A DNA stretch of 8,805 nt from an uncultured Oscillospiraceae bacterium (lineage in GTDB: Bacteria; Bacillota; Clostridia; Oscillospirales; Oscillospiraceae): the NCBI GenBank assembly GCA_934659415.1, contig CAKUHW010000034.1:1-8805 (forward strand). The letters are read 5' to 3'. Both the position numbers and the translations under genes were made by a program. Each line of letters opens with the position of its first letter. Position 1 is the stretch's first letter. This document shows positions 1-5,758 of the stretch, one piece after another. The notes under the pieces were generated by a model. It was not told where the DNA came from and did no database searches. It saw only the letters and a program-made list of their open reading frames with translations.

Positions 1-1
1 G

Positions 2-1039
2 CAGACGGCATGGTCCGAGCCGCGGCCGGGAGTGCGTAAAATGTATGCCAGGCGGGGGAGCTACTTTTTCAATCCCAGCGACCGCCGCCTGAGCCCGGCC
101 AGGGCAGCGGAGCTCATCCGCCAGTGCCGGCAGGAGACCGATATCCCCCTGCTGGTGAATATCCTGGGGGCCGGGGCGGATGCGGACACCTGGACGGCGC
201 TGGGACAGCAGCTTCAGGAGGCCGGTGCGGACGGGTTGGAGCTGAACTTCGCCTGTCCCAATCCCCCTGCTCAGACGGGACAGGGCGGCCGGGGCTTTCA
301 GTACGGAGCCTCTCTCAGTCAGGACCCGGCGCTGGCCGGGGAGATCATTGCCGCCCTCACCCGGCATTTGGCCATTCCGGTCTGGGTGAAGTTCTCGGGG
401 GACGGGACGGACACCGCGGCGCTGTGCCGGGCAGCCCGGGCGGCAGGGGCGGCGGGCGTCACCGTGTTCTGCAGCCCCAGAGGTGTGTTTCCCATCGACA
501 TCGAGCAGGGCGGGCGGCCGCAGCTGGCCGACCTGACCCGGTGCAGCTTCGGCGGAATCAACGGTCCGGCGATCCGGCCGGCCTCCAACCGGGTGGTGGC
601 GGAGGCGGCCATGGCCTGTCCGGAGCTGCCGGTGATGGGCGGCGGCGGGATCTCCGCGGCGGCCCACGCCATTGAGACCATCATGTTCGGCGCGTCCCTG
701 ACGTTCCTGTTTACCGAGGTGATGCTGAACGGCTTTGAGGTGCTGAAGCGGCTGAATGAGGACATCCTGGCCTTCATGGAGGCCCATGGCTACGGGACGG
801 TGGACGCCATGCGGGCCCTGGCGCTGCGCTATGTGGTGCCCAACAGCGCGCTGGACTACGCCATCGGCCCTCCGGCCAGGGTGGATGAGACGCGCTGCAG
901 GGGATGCGGAGCCTGCACAAGGATCGCCTTCTGCCGGGCGCTGCGGCTGGAGAACGGCACGGCCCGGGTGGAGCCCTCTCTGTGTGAGTGCTGCGGTCTG
1001 TGCGCCTCTCTCTGCCCCGTCGGTGCGATCACCTTCTGA
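2..1039 (+). CDS. PreA/dihydropyrimidine dehydrogenase-like flavin and 4Fe-4S oxidoreductase, 5' end missing
   Basis: This is the C-terminal part of a dihydroorotate/dihydropyrimidine dehydrogenase-family TIM-barrel enzyme that would reduce or oxidise a pyrimidine-like ring using FMN. The frame is open from base 2 and the residues before the first possible start (GTG 32, ATG 41) look like family sequence (TAWSEPRPG), so the true start lies left of the window. Visible family motifs are NFACPNP (about 245-265), KFSGDGTDT, FGGINGPAIRP (about 551-583) and the phosphate-binding GGGGIS. A ferredoxin tail follows at 896-1015 with two cysteine clusters: the second is a normal CxxCxxCxxxCP, while the first reads CxxCxxCxxxxxC. 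In DPD a catalytic cysteine sits just before the QDP of the substrate loop; here that stretch (YGASLSQDP) has no cysteine. The family is clear, but the substrate is not. Electron donor or subunit partners would be upstream, outside the window. Confidence 0.85.
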   Translation, partial: QTAWSEPRPGVRKMYARRGSYFFNPSDRRLSPARAAELIRQCRQETDIPLLVNILGAGADADTWTALGQQLQEAGADGLELNFACPNPPAQTGQGGRGFQYGASLSQDPALAGEIIAALTRHLAIPVWVKFSGDGTDTAALCRAARAAGAAGVTVFCSPRGVFPIDIEQGGRPQLADLTRCSFGGINGPAIRPASNRVVAEAAMACPELPVMGGGGISAAAHAIETIMFGASLTFLFTEVMLNGFEVLKRLNEDILAFMEAHGYGTVDAMRALALRYVVPNSALDYAIGPPARVDETRCRGCGACTRIAFCRALRLENGTARVEPSLCECCGLCASLCPVGAITF

Positions 1040-1045
1040 TGCGGA

Positions 1046-1074
1046 TTGCGCGGACGGGGAAAATGTGCTAAAAT
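1046..1074 (+). promoter_or_regulatory. Likely sigma-A promoter of the HNH nuclease gene
   Basis: A TTGCGC at 1046-1051 is followed after 17 bases by TAAAAT at 1069-1074, preceded by TGC, which makes an extended -10 box. It lies between the dehydrogenase stop and the nuclease start, so the nuclease can be transcribed on its own. The match is by eye; no transcription start is known. Confidence 0.5.
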
Positions 1075-1118
1075 AGCCCCGCAGTCAGGAGGATAACGGC
1101 GGAGGAGGAGAGCACAGC

Positions 1119-1889
1119 ATGGAGAAGAGAATCACGGAGAATGAACTGTTTCTGCCCGCCCTGTATGTGATCGCACAGGCGGGCAAGGCGAATACGAGCG
1201 AGGTGATCCGGAAACTCTCTGCCGCGTTCGGGCCTGAGGGGGAGGATGCGGAGATCCTGGCCGGGCGCCGGGATACGAAATTCTCGCAGAAGGTGAGAAA
1301 CCTGATGGGCTCTCACTACAGCGCCAACGGGATGAGCGCCTATACCGTGAAGGATAAGCGGGGCTGCTTTCACCTGACGGAGCGGGGAGAGCGGGCGGTG
1401 GAGGAGAACCGAAGCTACCTTGCCTTCCTCTTCGAGCGACATTTTTCCTATACAGAGACCAGGAAGCTGGCGGCGGAGGTCTACTCCGCCCAGGGGAAAA
1501 AGCATAAGCTCTATATCTACGATGAGAACGACGTCATCCTGGAAGGCGGGGCGACGGTCCGGAATGAAAAGGTGCGGGCGCGCTCCGGCAAGCTGCGGCA
1601 GGCCGCGATGGATCACTATACGGTGGACGGAAGGCTCCGGTGCGCCGTCTGCGGGTTTGATTTTTATGAGCGGTACGGCGAGCGCGGCCGGGGATATATC
1701 CAGATCCACCATGAAAATCCGATCTACCAATACTCAGACAAGGGCGTGGCCGCCTGCATCAGCGAGGCGGTGGAGCACATGAAGCCCGTGTGCGCCAACT
1801 GCCACTGCATGCTCCACAGGGGAGGCGGACGCCCGCTCTCCCTGGATGAGCTGCGCGCCATGCTTGAAACGCAGAGTGCCGGGGAATAG
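1119..1889 (+). CDS. HNH endonuclease with N-terminal helical/winged-helix-like region
   Basis: This 256-residue protein probably cuts DNA. Its C-terminal third is an HNH/ββα-metal nuclease: a CxxC knuckle at residues 175-178, the paired histidines of IQIHHENP at 194-201, then VCANCHCMLH at 224-233, which gives the second CxxC (225-228) plus the Asn and His of the HNH signature. This is the arrangement seen in McrA-like and other zinc-stabilised HNH restriction enzymes. Residues 1-100 are mostly helical and end in YTVKDKRGCFHLTERGERAV, resembling the winged-helix N-terminal domain of Mrr-type restriction proteins (inference). The start ATG follows a strong purine-rich site (GGAGGAGGAG, about 1100-1109) and its own promoter. 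It points toward the adenine methyltransferase gene, from which it is separated by the low-GC segment. A restriction or defence role is plausible but not shown. A housekeeping HNH function cannot be excluded. Confidence 0.8.
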   Translation: MEKRITENELFLPALYVIAQAGKANTSEVIRKLSAAFGPEGEDAEILAGRRDTKFSQKVRNLMGSHYSANGMSAYTVKDKRGCFHLTERGERAVEENRSYLAFLFERHFSYTETRKLAAEVYSAQGKKHKLYIYDENDVILEGGATVRNEKVRARSGKLRQAAMDHYTVDGRLRCAVCGFDFYERYGERGRGYIQIHHENPIYQYSDKGVAACISEAVEHMKPVCANCHCMLHRGGGRPLSLDELRAMLETQSAGE

Positions 1890-1902
1890 ACCGGACTATG
1901 CC

Positions 1903-1949
1903 GGATAAAACACACGGAGGAATCGCCGCAGCGGCGATTCCTCCGTGTG
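1903..1949 (-). terminator. Long palindrome with T-tract, likely terminator (left repeat copy)
   Basis: Bases 1911-1929 and 1931-1949 are perfectly complementary 19-base arms around a single A at 1930. Read on the minus strand, the hairpin is followed by TTTT (1910-1907) and ATCC, as expected for an intrinsic terminator. Read on the plus strand, there is no T-run directly after it, although it lies only 21 bases past the nuclease stop and could still slow plus-strand transcription. It overlaps the left copy of the 63-bp repeat. Confidence 0.5.
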
Positions 1950-1976
1950 CATATATGGGGCGTTTCAGTTTTGCGG
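1914..1976. repeat. 63-bp direct repeat, left copy
   Basis: Bases 1914-1976 are identical to 4437-4499 by direct reading. The unit contains a 16-base-arm palindrome, a TGTGCATATATGGGGCG spacer and an end reading CAGTTTTGCGG. On the minus strand that end spells the last codons P-Q-N-stop, exactly as used by the methyltransferase gene in the right copy. Outside the 63 bases the left copy still pairs (CAC/GTG extends the stem), whereas the right copy does not. Confidence 0.9.
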
Positions 1977-2176
1977 AGTGCAAAAAGAGAGTAACCTTTT
2001 CGCCTTACTCCCTGTGGGAGCAGTTGCTCCGGGCATAGGGACAGATACCAGCCTTGTGAATGATGCAGCATGGACCCGGGAAAATCTCGGCAGCACGACG
2101 AACATAGTCTCTTCAGCACGGGTTTATAACATCCTGCACATAATTCGTGATTTAAAACTGTATATTACGACAAAAA
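1977..2176. other. Non-coding left end of the low-GC segment
   Basis: No convincing gene was seen here. Two overlapping, mutually exclusive small hairpins are present: CTCCC-TGT-GGGAG (2008-2020) and GGAGCA-GT-TGCTCC (2017-2030). The minus-strand frame that ends in P-Q-N-stop within the left repeat stays open for at least forty codons rightward (to about 2104) without a plausible start. It may be part of a longer repeat or a relic. Confidence 0.4.
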
Positions 2177-2353
2177 ATGAAAGAAGTGGATTTTGCTGTC
2201 CGCTTTTCGCGTTATCCTCCGTTTTATAGAGTGAGTAGAAATAGAAGGGAGGCTAACTGTAATGAAAAGATCAGTCTGGATAAGTCGATAGGGGGAAACG
2301 AAAAAATATATAAATTGGAGGTGAAGGACGAGATGGCTGCCGGTTGGCGGTAA
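2177..2353 (+). CDS. Small unrecognised ORF, possibly a gene fragment
   Basis: An open frame of 58 residues runs from ATG 2177 to TAA 2351-2353. It is charged, reads ...RNRREANCNEKISLDKSIGG... in its middle (written here in part) and ends KDEMAAGWR. The ISLDKSIGGNE stretch loosely recalls the linker after region 2 of sporulation-type sigma factors, but this is only an impression. No ribosome binding site precedes the ATG, and the upstream frame is closed at 2153, so a truncated remnant is as likely as a real gene. A strong GGAGGTGA at 2317-2324 lies inside it, 8 bases before an in-frame ATG that would give only six residues. Confidence 0.25.
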   Translation: MKEVDFAVRFSRYPPFYRVSRNRREANCNEKISLDKSIGGNEKIYKLEVKDEMAAGWR

Positions 2354-2414
2354 TATCCTATCTGACTGATGGGGCAGAAAGTGGGTTTTATGCGGCTTTT
2401 CAGTACACCTAAAC

Positions 2415-2420
2415 TATAAT
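2415..2420 (+). promoter_or_regulatory. Candidate -10 box for the SpoIID-like/lipoprotein operon
   Basis: A perfect TATAAT at 2415-2420 lies 25 bases before the ATG at 2446. No clear -35 box was found 16-18 bases upstream, so either the promoter is weak, needs an activator, or the match is by chance. Confidence 0.35.
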
Positions 2421-2445
2421 TTTGTGCTATAAGAAGGGGATTTAC

Positions 2446-3690
2446 ATGAAAAAATCTGTTATAATACTTCTGGCGGCCTTTTGCATGATTTTAGGAACAT
2501 CCGCTTTTGCTGCGGATCGTGCCGATACATATTCCGAAGATGCTTCCCCGCATGTATTTTCCGACAGTAAAGGTGTCGCTCTTTTACATGAAAGCCTTGC
2601 TGTAACCCAAAATGATCTGAGTAATAACTTCCTTGACTATGCTGAAATTTCTGCAACTGTATCTATGCCGACCGCTTTGCAGAGTTCGCTTTCTGCCCCA
2701 AACCAAAACGCTAATGTTGTGGGCATAGTACTTGATTACGATACCGAACTGCCTGTCGGCGGGGCCGCTATTTCTATTAATGGTACTCCTGTGGTAAGTA
2801 CCGGAACTGATGGACGCTTCCAAGTTTTCGGTGTTGCTTCCGGTCAGTATGACTGGTCAATTTCTGCAAATGGCTATTGTACTGCAAGCTACACAAATTA
2901 CGGGGTCGATGCCGCGGATGGCGCAACTATTTTCACTTTTTACATCAGCACAACTGCCTCTGTTGTGAAAAATCGTGAGATATCCGTTGCGCATACTTGC
3001 GGACAAACTGTTCCGCCTGATATCGTTGATTGCGATACGTATGGCATTTCTGCCGTCTCCCGCGCAATGTCTGCAGTCCCGGATGTAAGCGCTTCTGTAA
3101 GTGTTTTTTACAATGGTGCAGTTAGGTCTGTCAATCGGGAGGTCTATATTTATACGGTGATCTCATCTGAACTATATGGTACCGGTTATTATACTGACAG
3201 GGGATTGACGGAAACGGAAACGTGGCAGTTGTACTGTGCGCAGGCTATAGCTGCCAACACGTTTCTGGAATATGCGCAGAGCGTCTACTCTAACCATAGT
3301 AATTACGAGGTCTGTGCGACATCTTGTTGTCAAAACTATGATCCTTCAAAAGTGACACAGGCAGCTATTAATGCAGCGGCTGACATTTTCTACACCGTTA
3401 ACGGAGCCCCTGCAACAGTGGTTGTGTTTCATAAGCCGAATGTAAGCTCTTACGACTATATTTGGGGAGCTTTTTTCTCCAGCTGTGGCAATCAAGGAAC
3501 TCTTACCCACCCTACACAGCCTGCACTAAAGACTGTGTCCTGTGTAGACATTAACTCAGGTTATGGAGGGCATCGCTATGGCCTTTGCCAGATGGGAGCT
3601 GCCATGTTGGCCAAAAATGGATACCGCGCCTCTGATATTCTCTGCTATTACTATAGTAACTGTGATACTGCGTTTTGCAGATTGATCTGA
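2446..3690 (+). CDS. Secreted SpoIID/LytB-domain protein with carboxypeptidase-regulatory-like domain
   Basis: This 414-residue exported protein probably acts on the cell wall or helps wall hydrolases. The ATG at 2446 is preferred because an AGAAGGGGA ribosome site precedes it and it opens a signal peptide (MKKSVIILLAAFCMILG, likely cleavage after AFA, about residue 22); the in-frame TTG at 2422 is too early. Residues about 90-165 look like a β-sandwich carboxypeptidase-regulatory domain (NVVGIVLDYDTELPVGGAAI, TDGRFQVFGVASGQYDWSI). Residues about 215-412 match SpoIID: YTVISSEL with the family's catalytic-type Glu at 242, AQAIAANTF, an FFSSCGNQ stretch, and the ending HRYGLCQMGAAMLAKNGY...ILCYYY, a variant of the usual HGVGMSQYGA...ILxxYY. 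H284, C290 and C294/C295 resemble the zinc-binding His/Cys set I recall for clostridial SpoIID. SpoIID itself cleaves glycan strands during engulfment; this paralogue's role is unknown. It is cysteine-rich, and its A/T-rich codons differ from its neighbours. Confidence 0.8.
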   Translation: MKKSVIILLAAFCMILGTSAFAADRADTYSEDASPHVFSDSKGVALLHESLAVTQNDLSNNFLDYAEISATVSMPTALQSSLSAPNQNANVVGIVLDYDTELPVGGAAISINGTPVVSTGTDGRFQVFGVASGQYDWSISANGYCTASYTNYGVDAADGATIFTFYISTTASVVKNREISVAHTCGQTVPPDIVDCDTYGISAVSRAMSAVPDVSASVSVFYNGAVRSVNREVYIYTVISSELYGTGYYTDRGLTETETWQLYCAQAIAANTFLEYAQSVYSNHSNYEVCATSCCQNYDPSKVTQAAINAAADIFYTVNGAPATVVVFHKPNVSSYDYIWGAFFSSCGNQGTLTHPTQPALKTVSCVDINSGYGGHRYGLCQMGAAMLAKNGYRASDILCYYYSNCDTAFCRLI

Positions 3691-3712
3691 TTTTTGCCAG
3701 GGAGGAATAGAA

Positions 3713-4351
3713 GTGAAGTTCGACAGAATATCTATCCGGCTGAATTCAGCAGTATGCTTGCTCTTGGTGCTTCTGCTGCTTGTATTGTCAGCCTGTGGAG
3801 CAGAAAGGCAGAGGGCAGATGCTTCATATGAATTTCAGAAGTGCTTATTGGACAGTGCAGCCCTCTTAAGGGAACCTTTTGTGAGTGATGTCAAGGAGAT
3901 GGATCTGGATTCTATTCAATATGGAAGCTTTTCATCCCCAACGGCAGAAGAGATCTGCGTACTTTTCAAGTACAGATCAATGAGCCATGTTGGTGGACTT
4001 GACAGAACGTTGGCAGTAGTATTTGCCGCTGAGGACTTACAGGTAGTTGCCAGCAGTGAATTAGCGGCAGATGACGTTCAAATCAGATTTCTTCCATCAA
4101 AGGATGGAACTTATTATATTCTTTATGTTGGAACCACTACTTACCAAGGGCTTTCAACATATAACCTCCAGCTATTCAGAATAAACGGGTCGACATGGGA
4201 GTCAATGCCTGAGGCTGTTCCCCCATCAAACGTGACGGACGCATATTTTCTTGTAGACGATTCGATTTTATACCGACTTGGAGAAGATCTTCGCGAAATT
4301 TATGTATGGAACAGCGATGCAGGACGCTTTGAATACCGCTCCGAATTCTGA
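3713..4351 (+). CDS. Lipoprotein of unknown function
   Basis: A 212-residue lipoprotein anchored on the outer face of the membrane. The N-terminus has basic residues, a long Leu/Val stretch and the lipobox LSAC with the lipidated Cys at position 28. The start is GTG 3713, placed by GGGAGGA at about 3700-3706. The rest is rich in β-strand and aromatic residues (PSKDGTYYILYVGTTTYQG, then LQLFRINGSTWE), resembling uncharacterised clostridial lipoproteins with partial propeller-like repeats; no catalytic motif is visible. It begins 22 bases after the SpoIID-like gene stops and shares its low-GC composition, so the two are probably co-transcribed and may act together at the cell surface. No function is assigned. 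Confidence 0.75.
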   Translation: MKFDRISIRLNSAVCLLLVLLLLVLSACGAERQRADASYEFQKCLLDSAALLREPFVSDVKEMDLDSIQYGSFSSPTAEEICVLFKYRSMSHVGGLDRTLAVVFAAEDLQVVASSELAADDVQIRFLPSKDGTYYILYVGTTTYQGLSTYNLQLFRINGSTWESMPEAVPPSNVTDAYFLVDDSILYRLGEDLREIYVWNSDAGRFEYRSEF

Positions 4352-4404
4352 GGCACACAATCTGCACCCGGCACCATCGCTGTCAGGCGTGTTTTCCCTT
4401 GTGA

Positions 4405-4427
4405 ATCGATGGTAAGAAGTCATCGAT
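4405..4427. repeat. Small inverted repeat downstream of the lipoprotein gene
   Basis: ATCGATG (4405-4411) and CATCGAT (4421-4427) form a 7-bp stem with a 9-base loop. No T-run follows on either strand, so it is a weak terminator candidate at best. It lies just inside the right boundary of the low-GC segment. Confidence 0.35.
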
Positions 4428-4436
4428 GGACAGAAT

Positions 4437-4499
4437 ACGGAGGAATCGCCGCAGCGGCGATTCCTCCGTGTGCATATATGGGGCGTTTCAGTTTTGCGG
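4437..4499. repeat. 63-bp direct repeat, right copy
   Basis: Identical to 1914-1976. Its palindrome has 16-base arms (4437-4452 and 4454-4469) around A4453. Its right end overlaps the last codons (P-Q-N-stop, 4488-4499) of the minus-strand methyltransferase gene. On the minus strand the hairpin is followed by ATTCTGTCC rather than the T-tract of the left copy, so it should terminate the methyltransferase transcript less well. Confidence 0.9.
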
Positions 4500-5612
4500 G
4501 GGGAGATTGGTAATGATCAGGTGTTCCACATCCCGGTCATTGCGGCTGCGGACGTTGTAGGTATACTGCTTGTCGAAGCTGAGGATGCGGAACCGCCCCT
4601 CGTACAGGCTGCGGATGAAGGCCGTGTTCTTGATGACCAGAATGAACCGGGCCGGGGTCTCGCGCAGGACGGCGGCCAGACGCTCCTGATCGGCGCGGCC
4701 GAAGGCGCGGCCCTCGTAGTCGGAAAAGTCCGTGTCATAGGGTGGGTCGAGAAACAGAAAGTCACGGCCGGTGGGGCGGACGCGGGCGAGAAATTCCTCG
4801 AAATCGGCACAGTGGAGCTGCGCGCCGGAGAAGAGGGCGGCCGTTTCCGCGCTGAACATGGCGGCGATCTTGCCCTCCAGGTCCTTGCGGTTGTAGCTCA
4901 TGCCGCCGTAGGGGATATTGAACTCGCCTGCGGCGTTGTAGCGGAACATGGAGCCATAGCAGTACTCCCGGATAAAGTAGAAGTTGGCCGCACGGTACTG
5001 GGGGGACCGGCCCGCGGCTCTTCCCAGGGCAAGGTCGTTGAAGATCCGGCGGAAATGCATATAGTAGCCGCTGGTAAAGCCGGTGAGCAGGTTTTCCCGC
5101 AGATCCTCCCCAGAGAAGGGCCTCTTTTCATCGTTTTTTACCGTGCGGACAAACTTGTCCGCGGCCATCCCGCATAGATCGCCGCAGAACAGGTCCCGGT
5201 CCGGCAGCAGCTCCGGGCCAAAGGCCGGGGCGAGCTCGTCGGCGAGCTCCGCCGCAATGCCCTCCAGCGCGGCGCGCAGCTGTTCGCCGGACAGACGGCC
5301 TCCCTTCAGCGCGGCATAGAGGGGGAGCAGCGCGTCCATCCGCCGGTCACAGGCGCGGACCAGGGCGCGGAAGCTGCCGTCGTAGCACAGCAGCAGCCGG
5401 TGGAGCCCGCTGTCCCGGGCCTTGACCAGAGCGTAGAACTCCATCAGGGCGGAGGAGACGTCGTTGACGGCGGCCGCTTTGGGGGCAAGGTGGAAAAACA
5501 GGGCGCCGCCGCCGAAAAAGGGCTCCAGATACCGGTCATACGCCGGGATGAGCGGCAGGATCTGCTTCAGCTCCCGGGATTTGCCCCCCGGCCACTTGAT
5601 AATGGGATTCAT
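4488..5612 (-). CDS. D12-class (Dam-like) DNA adenine N6-methyltransferase
   Basis: This 374-residue enzyme would transfer a methyl group from S-adenosylmethionine to adenine N6 in a short DNA site. It shows the D12-class order: N-terminal KWPGGKS (residues 6-12), SAM-binding YLEPFFGGGALFFHL (28-42), FNIPYGGMSYNR (231-242), and catalytic FLFLDPPYDTDFSDYEG (285-301). It ends RDVEHLIITN plus LPPQN, the last four codons, including the stop, coming from the 63-bp repeat. It is about 100 residues longer than E. coli Dam; the extra length lies between about residues 65 and 190, where the target-recognition region is expected, so the site may not be GATC. The ATG at 5612 has GGAGG seven bases upstream. 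It converges on the HNH nuclease gene, which suggests a restriction-modification-like pair, though orphan Dam-type enzymes are also common. Confidence 0.88.
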   Translation of the reverse strand: MNPIIKWPGGKSRELKQILPLIPAYDRYLEPFFGGGALFFHLAPKAAAVNDVSSALMEFYALVKARDSGLHRLLLCYDGSFRALVRACDRRMDALLPLYAALKGGRLSGEQLRAALEGIAAELADELAPAFGPELLPDRDLFCGDLCGMAADKFVRTVKNDEKRPFSGEDLRENLLTGFTSGYYMHFRRIFNDLALGRAAGRSPQYRAANFYFIREYCYGSMFRYNAAGEFNIPYGGMSYNRKDLEGKIAAMFSAETAALFSGAQLHCADFEEFLARVRPTGRDFLFLDPPYDTDFSDYEGRAFGRADQERLAAVLRETPARFILVIKNTAFIRSLYEGRFRILSFDKQYTYNVRSRNDRDVEHLIITNLPPQN

Positions 5613-5679
5613 GCCGCCGCCTCCGTTTTCAGCTTGTCCGCCCGGAGCCCGTAAGGGGCGGAAAATCCAGACCGGACCG

Positions 5680-5699
5680 GAATATTGTACCCGATATTC
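5680..5699. promoter_or_regulatory. Inverted repeat in the divergent promoter region, possible operator
   Basis: GAATAT (5680-5685) and ATATTC (5694-5699) are complementary with an 8-base spacer, giving a 20-base dyad. It covers the -10 box of the methyltransferase promoter and adjoins the -35 region of the trmB promoter, so a bound dimer could affect both. No candidate regulator is adjacent, and a chance palindrome is possible. Confidence 0.3.
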
Positions 5700-5712
5700 T
5701 TGTTCTTTGCAA
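5684..5712 (-). promoter_or_regulatory. Likely promoter of the adenine methyltransferase gene
   Basis: On the minus strand TTGCAA (5712-5707), 17 bases, then TACAAT (5689-5684) fits a sigma-A promoter with four and five matches to consensus. It lies about 70 bases before the methyltransferase start. Confidence 0.5.
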
Positions 5713-5728
5713 GGCTTTGTAGTATACT
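5700..5728 (+). promoter_or_regulatory. Likely promoter of the trmB-GNAT gene
   Basis: TATACT at 5723-5728 is a good -10 box; TTGTTC at 5700-5705, 17 bases upstream, is a weak -35 box. It overlaps the opposite-facing methyltransferase promoter. Confidence 0.45.
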
Positions 5729-5758
5729 GGCTCCAGACTTTTACTGAGGTGGATCACC

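Larger units (their letters stand above)
1977..4436. mobile_element. Putative acquired low-GC segment between direct repeats
   Basis: This stretch lies exactly between the two 63-bp repeats and differs from its surroundings. A sampled line in its first gene (2461-2520) is about 45% G+C, while the flanking genes are visibly GC-rich with mostly G/C third positions. It carries a small open frame, a SpoIID-like secreted protein and a lipoprotein, all on the plus strand. No integrase, transposase, relaxase or terminal inverted repeats were found, so it would be a passive cargo, a deletion remnant, or a segment mobilised by an enzyme encoded elsewhere. The boundaries are taken from the repeats. Calling it mobile is inference. 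Confidence 0.45.

Noticed and set aside
1068..1730. Minus-strand open frame opposite the HNH gene
   Set aside because: No motif, and the opposite strand carries the complete CxxC/HH/CxxCH signature with a good ribosome site and promoter.
1914..1976. CRISPR repeat
   Set aside because: Only two copies about 2.5 kb apart, with genes rather than spacers between them.
1945..2229. Plus-strand open frame starting within the left repeat
   Set aside because: It crosses the repeat boundary, has no ribosome site and overlaps hairpins; it looks like translated repeat.
2262..2291. Nine-residue mini-ORF (MKRSVWISR) after GGGAGG
   Set aside because: Too short to support, with no regulatory structure nearby; the ribosome-site match may be chance in a purine-rich stretch.
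2333..2353. Six-residue leader peptide after a perfect GGAGGTGA site
   Set aside because: It is in frame with, and inside, the 58-residue open frame; there is no attenuator structure after it and no residue pattern of known leader peptides.
2422..2445. Earlier TTG start of the SpoIID-like gene
   Set aside because: It would add eight residues before a well-formed signal peptide and has no ribosome site, whereas ATG 2446 has one.
1914..4499. Insertion sequence or composite transposon
   Set aside because: There is no transposase and no terminal inverted repeat, and a 63-bp duplication is much longer than usual IS target duplications.
4470..5177. Plus-strand open frame opposite the methyltransferase
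   Set aside because: The minus strand carries unmistakable D12 motifs, while this frame shows only GC-driven composition and no ribosome site.
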